Origin: Bdellovibrionales bacterium
Lineage (GTDB): Bacteria; Bdellovibrionota; Bacteriovoracia; Bacteriovoracales; Bacteriovoracaceae
Length of the DNA: 38,365 nucleotides
Reading direction: 5' to 3'
NCBI GenBank assembly: GCA_023250815.1
Contig: JAHEZZ010000004.1
Coordinates: forward strand, 1 to 38,365
Each line of letters opens with the position of its first letter. Positions within the stretch are counted from its first letter, which is position 1. The translations under genes and the position numbers were made by a program. This document shows, piece by piece, positions 7,482 through 15,624 of this stretch. Under the pieces are notes generated by a model. It did no database searches and was not told where the DNA came from. It saw only the letters and a list, made by a program, of their open reading frames with translations.

Positions 7482-8869
7482 TCTTTGGTAACTAAAGAAA
7501 TAAAATGCTCACCTCTCTCTTCATAATTTTTGTACAAATCAAATGAAGGAAAGGCAGGAGAAAAAAGAAGAGTCCCAGAAAATTTTTCTTTATCAACAAA
7601 GCTTATGACGTCATTTAAAATTCTGAATTTACGCAGATCGAATTTATCAAAGACCTGTTCTTCAACAAAATTAGCACACTCTCCAAAACATAAAATTTTT
7701 TGTACTTTGCCTTTGATCTGTTCTAAAAAATAATTCATCTCTTCACCTCGTCCTCGAGGACGGCCACCGAGTATCAGCCAAAGAGGCCTTCGCCCTCCAA
7801 TGACAGCATGAATGGCCGTTAATGTTGCATCCCAGTTAGTACTTTTAGCATCGTTAAAAATTGAATATTTTTTTGAGCAAGAAATTTTTTGAACACGATG
7901 CTTGACTCCCTCTACTAAGTTGATGGCACTCTGGATCCCTTTTTTAAAATGCGCTAATTCATTAGGAAGAAAACGCTCGACATACAATTCAGTGGCCTTA
8001 ATGGCAAAAAAAAGATTGAGAATATTATGCCCACCAATTAATTGAAACTTTGATAAATCATATTCTTTTTGTAAAATCTTTTTTAATTCATTAACTCGAG
8101 TTGTTTTAACCCCCCAAGTAGAAAAAGGCATATTTAAGGCCTTCTTACATAAAAAAGAATTATCCTCATCATAAATTAAAAAATCCTTCCATCCCATTTT
8201 ATTTGTAATATTCCATTTTGCCTGGCCATAAGTTTCAAGGCCTAAATATCTTTCCCCATGGTTCAGTGATAATTTTAAAACAAGGGCAATATCCGCCTTA
8301 AATTGATCAATTGATTCTAACTGAAAACTAGAAAGTTCTAGGATCAGACAATCATACTTCTCCTCACCTTGAGCATAATCACAAAGGGGGATCCCAATGT
8401 TTCCACCAACAAAAACTTTTTTCCCGCTGTGTTTAAAAAACTCAGAAATCAATGTCGTTGTCGTTGTTTTTCCGTTAGATCCAGTAATCGCAATAATAGG
8501 ATTGGCAACAAACCAAAAGGCCAATTCAATTTCAGACCAAATAGGCACTTTAAAAAGATGGGCCGTGTCCAATACTTTATGATTTCTTGGAATGCCCGGA
8601 CTCAAAATAATCAATGAACAAATGCTTAAAAAATGGGCCGTGTCACTGTCAACTTCGCTATGACAATTTTTTTTATCAATACATGCTAAAATAGAGTCCG
8701 TGGCCCAATCGTCAACTTTTCCGCTATTAACCACATGAATATTGTTTTTTAAATGGGGGTACTTGCTGCTTAAAAGTTTTAGTGCAGAAAGCCCTGAAAC
8801 ACCTGTCCCAAAAATGGCAACATTTTTATCAGTAGTGAGAAATGCCTCTAATCCATTTTTTGCCCGCAT
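7478..8869 (-). CDS. murD: UDP-N-acetylmuramoylalanine--D-glutamate ligase
   Basis: Adds D-Glu to UDP-MurNAc-L-Ala with ATP in cytoplasmic peptidoglycan precursor synthesis. The N-terminal UDP-binding Rossmann domain starts at VAIFGTGVSGLSALKLL and includes the SPGIP loop; the central domain has the P-loop ITGSNGKTTTT and GGNIGIPL; the carbamylated-lysine region follows LILELSSFQLE; the C-terminal domain has FNDAKSTNWDATLTA (canonical NDSKATN) and LILGGRPRGRGEEM (canonical LGGxDKG). The usual NISPDHLDRH is here KLSLNHGERYLG, a noticeable drift. Length 463 is normal. It stands alone, outside any mur/fts cluster. The upstream region contains a good TTGAAA-N18-TATAAT promoter inside a short repeat. 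Confidence 0.94.
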   Translation of the reverse strand: MRAKNGLEAFLTTDKNVAIFGTGVSGLSALKLLSSKYPHLKNNIHVVNSGKVDDWATDSILACIDKKNCHSEVDSDTAHFLSICSLIILSPGIPRNHKVLDTAHLFKVPIWSEIELAFWFVANPIIAITGSNGKTTTTTLISEFFKHSGKKVFVGGNIGIPLCDYAQGEEKYDCLILELSSFQLESIDQFKADIALVLKLSLNHGERYLGLETYGQAKWNITNKMGWKDFLIYDEDNSFLCKKALNMPFSTWGVKTTRVNELKKILQKEYDLSKFQLIGGHNILNLFFAIKATELYVERFLPNELAHFKKGIQSAINLVEGVKHRVQKISCSKKYSIFNDAKSTNWDATLTAIHAVIGGRRPLWLILGGRPRGRGEEMNYFLEQIKGKVQKILCFGECANFVEEQVFDKFDLRKFRILNDVISFVDKEKFSGTLLFSPAFPSFDLYKNYEERGEHFISLVTKD

Positions 8870-8889
8870 GGCAAAACCCCATAAGACTT

Positions 8890-8926
8890 ATTATATACTG
8901 ATCCCAGTTGAGTTTTCAAGTATACC
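8890..8926 (-). promoter_or_regulatory. murD promoter embedded in a short TTATAC-family hairpin
   Basis: On the minus strand TTGAAA (8914-8919) and TATAAT (8890-8895) are separated by 18 bases, with about 20 bases from the -10 to the murD ATG. The same stretch, read on plus, is TATACT-gatcccag-TTGAGTTTTCA-AGTATACC: it begins like the large repeats, shares their TTGAGTTTTC core and closes as a TATACT/AGTATA stem. On minus it also contains ACTGGGATCAGTATA, the short repeat found at 5408 and 30739. So a promoter and two repeat motifs coincide. Confidence 0.6.
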
Positions 8927-8969
8927 GGTATTTGATTTTGTCACAAAATGATACTTTAATAAAGGCCTT

Positions 8970-10244
8970 ATGAGCAAAAAAGAAATAATAAAAAAAGGTT
9001 ATTTGGATATTAAAAATTTTTTAATGTCTTACCAAAAAATCTGGGAAAAAGAAGTTATCGACTCATATCCTCAAGCATTTTTGGAGTACCCAAATGAATG
9101 GCCACGTGACCTAGAAAATTTATCATTTGACGATTTGGAAAAACTCGATTCACGCTGCCAAGAATTTTTCCTCGGCACTCATTCTTTTTTCCAAAGCTCT
9201 ACAGGAAAATTAATAAAACAAATTGAGGATTTAGAAAAAAAATGGGCACCCCCTCACTACAATCATCAAAATAATCTAGAATTAAAAATGGCCGATATGC
9301 TTTTTTTAAAACCCAAAAAAAAATATGAAATTGAACAGCTGCTCACTCCTTTGCAAGATTTTTTTTCAGATCTAGAAGTTACTTCTGCCTATGACTTAGG
9401 AGGAGGAGTGGGCCATCTTTCACGCATTATTTCGGAATATTTTAAAACTGGCAAAAATCAAACAATAAAAGTTACTTCGATTGATATCAATTCTGACTTT
9501 CAAAAATCAGGAGAAAAAAAATGGAAAAAATTTAAAAAAGTTAATTTTAATTATCTTAATGCAGACTTAAATACATTAGATATAGATGCTATTGCTGAAC
9601 ATAATTATGCTACGGTGGGACTTCACACCTGTGGAGAATTGGCCATTTCCCAAATGCGGCTGATGAAAAATAGCAAGGCCATGGCCTGTTTTAATGTTCC
9701 CTGCTGTTATCAACATTTAAAAATTGAATCTGCAAATCTTTCTCGCTTTGCCAAAGAAAACCCTTTGCCCTGGACAATCAATGCCCTGACCTTAGCAGCA
9801 AAGGCCCATTACCGTGAAGCTGATAATCCGAAACATAAAAAATCTTTTCAAGATAAATGGCAGGTCAAAAACTATCGCTATGCTCTTCAGATGATCCTTT
9901 GCAAACACCATTTAAATCATATCAGCACTGTTGGTGAGGCCCCGATGAAAGATTATTATCAACCCTTTGCTGACTATGCATTGGCAAAATTAAAACAATT
10001 TAAGATAACAAATGAAACTCATCGGTCATTAGAAATTTTTTATTCAAGCGAAGCAACTCAAAGTAGACTTAAAGAACTTTTTTTATGCAATATTATCCGC
10101 TGGCAATTTGGAAGATTGCTTGAGCTTCTTATTATTTATGATCGTCACCTTTGGGCGCTTGAACAAAACTTTAAAGTGGATTGTTTTAGTGTTTTTAATG
10201 AACGTATCTCTCCCAGGAATACCGCTTTTATTTTGAAAAAATAA
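8970..10244 (+). CDS. METTL25/RRNAD1-like SAM-dependent methyltransferase
   Basis: A 424-residue cytoplasmic protein. The SAM-binding motif I is AYDLGGGVGHLSRII (about 145), with the acidic post-motif II in VTSIDINSDF. The downstream blocks TVGLHTCGELAISQMR and FNVPCCYQHL (about 213-250) closely resemble the LHTCGDLA and GCCYH blocks of the eukaryotic METTL25/METTL25B proteins and the associated Methyltransf_32 domain. The N-terminal 100 residues are charged and helical. The substrate is unknown to me; I do not infer one. The ATG follows AAAGG closely. The next gene starts 59 bases on, on the same strand, with its own TACAAT promoter candidate. A generic class I methyltransferase label is safe; the METTL25 link is by motif recall. 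Confidence 0.75.
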   Translation: MSKKEIIKKGYLDIKNFLMSYQKIWEKEVIDSYPQAFLEYPNEWPRDLENLSFDDLEKLDSRCQEFFLGTHSFFQSSTGKLIKQIEDLEKKWAPPHYNHQNNLELKMADMLFLKPKKKYEIEQLLTPLQDFFSDLEVTSAYDLGGGVGHLSRIISEYFKTGKNQTIKVTSIDINSDFQKSGEKKWKKFKKVNFNYLNADLNTLDIDAIAEHNYATVGLHTCGELAISQMRLMKNSKAMACFNVPCCYQHLKIESANLSRFAKENPLPWTINALTLAAKAHYREADNPKHKKSFQDKWQVKNYRYALQMILCKHHLNHISTVGEAPMKDYYQPFADYALAKLKQFKITNETHRSLEIFYSSEATQSRLKELFLCNIIRWQFGRLLELLIIYDRHLWALEQNFKVDCFSVFNERISPRNTAFILKK

Positions 10245-10303
10245 CCACCTTATTGGGCCTTCTACATTTTAATATTTTAATATTTTGCGCTACAATAACT
10301 GAT

Positions 10304-11647
10304 ATGAATGACAAAAGAGATTTAACTCGTATCGAAGACCTCTCAGAGTTTTTGCATCAAAATGACCCTGATGTAGAAAGCAAGCTAACTTCGACAAGCG
10401 AAAATATAACAGAGAACATCCCAGAAGATGACGTTGAAGAAGATGAAAAAATAGCAATAGTAGAGGAAGAAGCTCCACCTCATTTTGATCAACTTCAAGC
10501 AGAACACTCTGATACCAAATCCCCCGAAGATGAAGAGGCAATACCCTCAGAAATAACTCCCCCACCTCCCCTTGAAGTTGAATCTCCCAATGAAAATATT
10601 TTAGAATTACCAGCAGAATCCCCTCCTCCATCGATAGAGGTGAAAAGTGAATTAACTCTTAAATTGCCTCTTGAAGAAGAAAAAAATGATACTCTTCAAA
10701 ACAACGTAGCACTCAAAGGCACTAGCGAGAATATATTTCAAGATAGTTTAACAGTACCCGATTTTAACTCAGAATTGTCACAATCTTTTACTGAAGAACC
10801 TCATGGGGAATCAAGAAATATTTTTACTCAATCACCTGAAATAAGTTCACCCATTGCTCCTCGAGAAACTAGGGAAACTTACAGTGATGTTCGCAAATTT
10901 GCCTCAAATATCGTACCTGGTCTTGGAACAGGAGGAGGGCCACCCTACTCCATTTTGTTAAAAAATATTCGCTACCTGGAAGACACAGAAGATATTTTTC
11001 GTATTCTCACTGATCTTGGGGCAATCAGCGCTGAAAATAAAATAGAAAGTGAAAATGCCCTAAAAACTGGAAATTTATTGTTGTCCCAATTGAGTGAATT
11101 TGCAGCCATCGTTATTGCCCATAAAATTCGACGATTTGATTTAGACTTAGAAATAGGCCCATCGGAACAAATTCACCCCTCAAAGTTTTATAATGAAGAA
11201 GGTCATGGCCCAATTACTAAAAATAATTTTTTAATTAATCGCGAAGATCATCATGAATTTATTAAAACAGACCTCACACCTTCAGATATATTGTTAACGA
11301 CACAACCCATTTTACAAAATTACCAAATTATCCGCTACATGGGTATTGTCAGCGAACACCTTCTAGTGAACAGCGATGTCCTTCACAGAAATCTTCCCCT
11401 TTCTGATGAAGGACAAATTCCCGATCCCCAAACAGACTTTGCTCCGATGACTGAAGACCTCTACAAAGAACTGCAAAATGCCATCAAAAACAAGGCCCTA
11501 AAAATGGAGGGCAATGCAGTTATTGGAGTTAGTTTTCAAATTACCCCAATGAACAAAGAACCGGAATCTAGCGAACTGCTCTATTACCAAATCTCTTGTA
11601 CTGGCAATGTCGTTTTGGCCGCTAGAATTTCTCAGGATCAATTGTAA
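10304..11647 (+). CDS. Acidic, proline-rich protein with C-terminal YbjQ/UPF0145-like domain
   Basis: Start chosen at the ATG of MNDKRDLTRIEDL; the track start is a TTG lying in what looks like promoter (TACAAT at 10291-10296, seven bases before this ATG). 447 residues. About 20-215 is disordered, acidic and Pro/Glu/Ser rich. A folded middle part follows (LLKNIRYLEDTEDIFRILTDLG...), then a C-terminal segment: ILLTTQPILQNYQIIRYMGIVSEHLLV, a helix with ALKMEGNAVIGVSFQITPM, and a final GNVVLAARI strand. That order (TTxPxxxGYxIxxYLGIVxG, then GANAVVGVxxD) is the UPF0145/YbjQ signature. YbjQ-type domains are poorly characterised. The last base of its TAA is the first of the glpD ATG (TAATG), implying translational coupling. 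Confidence 0.7.
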   Translation: MNDKRDLTRIEDLSEFLHQNDPDVESKLTSTSENITENIPEDDVEEDEKIAIVEEEAPPHFDQLQAEHSDTKSPEDEEAIPSEITPPPPLEVESPNENILELPAESPPPSIEVKSELTLKLPLEEEKNDTLQNNVALKGTSENIFQDSLTVPDFNSELSQSFTEEPHGESRNIFTQSPEISSPIAPRETRETYSDVRKFASNIVPGLGTGGGPPYSILLKNIRYLEDTEDIFRILTDLGAISAENKIESENALKTGNLLLSQLSEFAAIVIAHKIRRFDLDLEIGPSEQIHPSKFYNEEGHGPITKNNFLINREDHHEFIKTDLTPSDILLTTQPILQNYQIIRYMGIVSEHLLVNSDVLHRNLPLSDEGQIPDPQTDFAPMTEDLYKELQNAIKNKALKMEGNAVIGVSFQITPMNKEPESSELLYYQISCTGNVVLAARISQDQL

Positions 11648-13068
11648 TGTCAAAACTTCTTGACTGCACCCCACCTTTTTATGAAACATTAATTGTCGGC
11701 GGGGGTATTGTCGGAGCAGGGCTTTTTCGAGATCTCTCATTACAAGGAGTAAAAACACTTCTCATCGATAAGAAAGATTTTGCCTCCCAAACGTCGAGTA
11801 AAAGCTCCAAAATGCTACATGGAGGAATTCGTTATTTAGAAAATGGAGATTTTCACTTAGTATGGGAGGCCTTGCATGAAAAAAACCTATGGCTCAAACT
11901 AGCACCTCATTTGTGCAGAGAAAAATCATTTGTCTTACCTATTTACCAAGATTCTGTAAGGCCATTATGGATGTTAAAGGCGGGGCTTTTAATTTATGAC
12001 ATCCTTTCTAGTTTTGAAAATAAACCCCATAAAATTCTTTTAAAAAATGAACTACAAAAATTTCTTCCAGATTTAAAAACCGAAGGCCTAAAAGGTGCTG
12101 GCCTTTATCATGATGTTTATATGGATGACATTAAACTGTGTTTGGAAAATATTTATGATGGCCAGCAAAACCCCGATTGTCGTGCAGTAAATTACATTGG
12201 CATAACAAAATTTGAAAAAAAAGGTCAATTTTTCTATTGTACTTTAGAAGATGAGATAGACAAAAGTACAAAAGAAATTCTCTGTCATCAACTGGTCTTT
12301 GCAACTGGGCCTTTTACTGACTTGCTTTTAGATAAACTAATTGGAAAAAGTTGGAATCATCATCTGCTTCCATCGCAAGGATCCCATCTGTGGATAAAAA
12401 AAGATGTTTTGAATATTGATAACCCATTAGTATTAACCCCAGCTGATGGCCGAGTTATATTTGTTATGCCTTGGGATTATTCTATATTAGTAGGAACCAC
12501 TGAAGTTCGCCCCTCTGGAGAATTTTTTGATATAAAACCCAAGGCCCAGGAAATTAGCTATTTGTTAAATAATCTCAACGAATATTTTCCAGGGAAAAAT
12601 ATCAACGAATCTCATATTCTTTCCTCATTTTCAGGCATCAGACCTCTGGTCAAAGAAGGCCCTGAAATTTTAGGAAAGGCGGCCAGAGAACACAAAGTTT
12701 TCAGACCCAATCACAATATGCATGTGATCATCGGAGGCAAGTACACTACTTTTAGAAAAATGGTGCAAGAAACAGCAGAATCAATCTGCCATTTTTTAGG
12801 TCGTTCTTATAATTCTCATGCCACTATTGATATTTTAAAAAGGCCCAGCATCTTTCCGGCCTTTGAAGACAATCGCAAACTGCTACCAGAAACCATCGAA
12901 GAAATTATTCATACTGAGTCGATTCGCAAATGGGAAGATCTACTTTTCCGAAGGATTGGTGTGCCCGATGTCCATCATTGGCGCCATGAGATTCCTCTTT
13001 TTAATTTTTTTGCGCCATTCATTGCAAAATACACCAATGAATTAGGGCCTTTTCCCTTTGAAAAATAA
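11647..13068 (+). CDS. glpD: FAD-dependent glycerol-3-phosphate dehydrogenase (aerobic GlpD type)
   Basis: Oxidises sn-glycerol-3-phosphate to dihydroxyacetone phosphate, passing electrons to quinone at the inner membrane. The FAD dinucleotide motif is IVGGGIVGAGLFRDLSLQG at residue 16, followed by the diagnostic SSKSSKMLHGGIRYLENGDF, LVWEALHEKNLWLKLAPHL and, later, GTTEVRPSG and SSFSGIRPLV. At 473 residues it is a little shorter than E. coli GlpD (501) because the C-terminal domain is trimmed. It starts within the stop of the preceding YbjQ-domain gene (TAATG). No glpF or glpK is nearby, so G3P from phospholipid turnover may be the substrate; that is inference. Confidence 0.92.
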   Translation: MSKLLDCTPPFYETLIVGGGIVGAGLFRDLSLQGVKTLLIDKKDFASQTSSKSSKMLHGGIRYLENGDFHLVWEALHEKNLWLKLAPHLCREKSFVLPIYQDSVRPLWMLKAGLLIYDILSSFENKPHKILLKNELQKFLPDLKTEGLKGAGLYHDVYMDDIKLCLENIYDGQQNPDCRAVNYIGITKFEKKGQFFYCTLEDEIDKSTKEILCHQLVFATGPFTDLLLDKLIGKSWNHHLLPSQGSHLWIKKDVLNIDNPLVLTPADGRVIFVMPWDYSILVGTTEVRPSGEFFDIKPKAQEISYLLNNLNEYFPGKNINESHILSSFSGIRPLVKEGPEILGKAAREHKVFRPNHNMHVIIGGKYTTFRKMVQETAESICHFLGRSYNSHATIDILKRPSIFPAFEDNRKLLPETIEEIIHTESIRKWEDLLFRRIGVPDVHHWRHEIPLFNFFAPFIAKYTNELGPFPFEK

Positions 13069-13090
13069 ACCTTCACAAAAAGGGCAAAGA

Positions 13091-14362
13091 TCACTGGCCT
13101 GTTTTAAGTAAACCAAAAGCATGCTCAAATCCGTAGGCGACAGGATTTACAGCTTGAATAATAAGCTTCTTAACCATATCCCTGTTATTGCTCGCCTCAA
13201 ATTTGGCAACCAATGAACCTTCTCTTCTGATCTGAGAATCCATTTTAGATCCGGTATATATATCCAAAATTGTTCCTGCTCCAGGGGGAAGGGGAAGAAC
13301 TCCATAAATAAATCTTACGATGGTAAAATAAATTCTCTTCGCCAAAACTAATTTTGGCCTTTGATAATAATAAGAGAGTGAATACCTTCCTTCTACTATT
13401 GATTTTTTTGTATAAAAATCAATTAAAACTTGGCCTGAATCTTTTCTTGCTTCAGAATGAAATGGCGTTAAATCAATTACTGGGCCACTAAAATAATCTT
13501 GGTATTTATGCTTTCTGGCCTCAAATTTCTCTTTAACTTTTTCTAGTTTTAAAAGTCCATAAGTATCCCAAGTTTTTCTCGCCTTAAAATGCTCAAAAAT
13601 ATTGTAAAAACTAATATCAGATTCAAAGACACTGCTAATTGCTCTTGCTTGTTCCACCTCTGTCAATCCCAAATCTTCTCCGTGATAAGTTCTAAGATAG
13701 TAAAGAAGCATACTTTGATGTTCTCTTTTCGTTTCATGTAAATAACTCTCGTACATCTTAACAAAATAGATCACCCAAGTAACTGCAGGGCCAACAGGTA
13801 CAATTAATTTAATTTGAGAGGCCGCTTGTCTAATAATTTCTCTAAAAACATTTCTTTTATAGAAATAACCAGGATGATTTAAACTTGCGACAACTTGCCA
13901 ACTCGGAAGGGTCATTTCTTTTTCAATATCTTTTTCCAGCTGATTTAATATAGGATTTATTTTTTCTTTAATTTCATTTAACTCAGGAATTGATTCTTGA
14001 TCCCCCCAAGTCCTTTGTAGTCTGGCCATTAAATTATTTAATTTTTCTGGAAAATCAATTTGATCTTCTGTTAATTTAGAAATGGCCGAGAAATCTGAAC
14101 TTAGTTCTTGGTCAGTAGGATTTGGAACATTTTTATATTGAGCTAAACGTTTCATCCAAAGATCATAACTTGCCCAAACCTCTTCTTTAAGATGTCTACG
14201 ATAAGTGAGTGACCTATCTTTAATTGCAGTCACTTCACCTTGTTCGTTTTTAACTAAGATAAATCGTTCACTATATCCTCTTAATCCGGCCATGACGTTG
14301 ATAGAAATAAATAACGACAAAACAACAAATACACTCAATAATCTCATTTTAAATTGAGACAT
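13091..14362 (-). CDS. Secreted protein of unknown function
   Basis: 423 residues with a good Sec signal peptide (MRLLSVFVVLSLFISINVMA, cleavage near VMA/GL). The mature part is strongly helical and charged, with many Trp/Tyr/Lys/Glu. A moderately hydrophobic segment (IKLIVPVGPAVTWVIYFVKMYESYL, about 185-210) and another (IYFTIVRFIYGVLPLPPGAGTIL, about 345-367) could contact membrane. I recognise no family. The ATG has AGGAGA seven bases upstream. It lies 80 bases downstream of the barrel paralogue trio, on the same strand, so it may be the last gene of that unit, and it ends 22 bases from convergent glpD. Confidence 0.7.
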   Translation of the reverse strand: MSQFKMRLLSVFVVLSLFISINVMAGLRGYSERFILVKNEQGEVTAIKDRSLTYRRHLKEEVWASYDLWMKRLAQYKNVPNPTDQELSSDFSAISKLTEDQIDFPEKLNNLMARLQRTWGDQESIPELNEIKEKINPILNQLEKDIEKEMTLPSWQVVASLNHPGYFYKRNVFREIIRQAASQIKLIVPVGPAVTWVIYFVKMYESYLHETKREHQSMLLYYLRTYHGEDLGLTEVEQARAISSVFESDISFYNIFEHFKARKTWDTYGLLKLEKVKEKFEARKHKYQDYFSGPVIDLTPFHSEARKDSGQVLIDFYTKKSIVEGRYSLSYYYQRPKLVLAKRIYFTIVRFIYGVLPLPPGAGTILDIYTGSKMDSQIRREGSLVAKFEASNNRDMVKKLIIQAVNPVAYGFEHAFGLLKTGQ

Positions 14363-14442
14363 AATATTCTCCTAAATTATTTGGTATCCCGATTTTCGCA
14401 CCGCTCCCGGCAATGTACAAGATTTATAAATTAAGGAATAAA

Positions 14443-15606
14443 TTACCAACGATAAGAAAGACCCGCCATAATTCGCGGGCCACTGGCAACTTTAGAATAA
14501 CTTGAAGAAGCATTGCTAACTTCATACTTTTCAGAACGACGATAATAATCAAGTAAAATTCTGCCACCAAAACCATTTTGAATATAATATTTTCCGCCGA
14601 GACCTAAAGAAAAAAAAGATGCGGCACCTTTAAAGCTCTCATTATATTGTGTGCTCGTAATAGTGACGGAGTCTGAGGTATTTCCAAATCCAAAATACAA
14701 AGCAGAAAAAAGGATCGGCCTTCCATAGGTAAAAGGATCCTCTAGCAAATGCCAGTGTAAACCTACACCATATTCAAAAGAACTTTGTTTTAAATTATCG
14801 GCATTTTCTAGGCCACTTAATTCTTGAATATTATTATGAAGCATAACATTGAGACTAAACTTATGAAGCCAATTTTCTTTTTCCGCAAAATATTTTTCAA
14901 GCCCAATTGAAAAATCCATAAAAGATTGTTTGCCAGGATTAACTCCAGAAGCTGTCGTGCTGCTAACATCTGTAGTCGTTGAAAGGCCGTTAAAATGGGC
15001 CATCCCCCAAATCTCCAGAGTCCATTTTTTGTTGATACCTGCCTTGTTTGAATTAGAAACAACAGGAATATTATCTTCTTCAATTTGTTTTTTATCTATC
15101 CCTTTGCTTTGTACTTCTTCTAGATCATCTAATTCATTGCCATTTGATTTTGAGGCCATCGCCTTTGAAGAAACATCTCCCCTTGCTACTGGAACCGCTA
15201 AAACTTCTGAACCAGCTTCTATTTCTGAATGGGCCTCCACTAACATTTTTGTCGGATCTTCCGTTAATTTAACGGGAGTTGAAATTTTAAGATTAATGAC
15301 TTTATCACTTTCAATTTCTTGAGGATTAACCAAACGATACATTGACCAAATAGAACGTGAAGGTGAGGCCTTAACTACCACTCCTCTGGCGACAACCCCC
15401 GTAGTTAAAAAAAACTTTGCGTGATCACCAACCACAAGACCGTCTTCTAAACCTCTGTTAACCAGCATCGTTTTTTTAGAATTGGAAAGTGAAAGCACTC
15501 TCACTGTTAACTTCTCATCCATTTCTAAAGAGAAAGAAGAAGTTGACCAAAAGAGTAGTGGCCCAAACGTAAGAACAATTATTTTTGGCGCAATTTTGTT
15601 TTTCAT
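14443..15606 (-). CDS. Envelope protein: shared N-terminal domain plus outer-membrane barrel (paralogue 1)
   Basis: 387 residues. A signal peptide (LLFWSTSSFSL) precedes an about 90-residue domain (VRVLSLSNSKKTMLVNRGLEDGLVVGDHAKFF...ARGVVVKASPSRSIWSMYRLVNPQEI) shared with the next two genes. A disordered linker (about 120-190) follows, then amphipathic strands ending in SYRW, typical of an outer-membrane barrel. The N-terminal domain resembles small beta-barrel domains (the NRGLxDGLxxGD wording recalls FlgT-like/SH3-like folds), but I would not name it. SD AGAGGTAG precedes the ATG. The barrel differs from that of the two upstream paralogues. Confidence 0.7.
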   Translation of the reverse strand: MKNKIAPKIIVLTFGPLLFWSTSSFSLEMDEKLTVRVLSLSNSKKTMLVNRGLEDGLVVGDHAKFFLTTGVVARGVVVKASPSRSIWSMYRLVNPQEIESDKVINLKISTPVKLTEDPTKMLVEAHSEIEAGSEVLAVPVARGDVSSKAMASKSNGNELDDLEEVQSKGIDKKQIEEDNIPVVSNSNKAGINKKWTLEIWGMAHFNGLSTTTDVSSTTASGVNPGKQSFMDFSIGLEKYFAEKENWLHKFSLNVMLHNNIQELSGLENADNLKQSSFEYGVGLHWHLLEDPFTYGRPILFSALYFGFGNTSDSVTITSTQYNESFKGAASFFSLGLGGKYYIQNGFGGRILLDYYRRSEKYEVSNASSSYSKVASGPRIMAGLSYRW

Positions 15607-15624
15607 AAAACACTACCTCTATTA

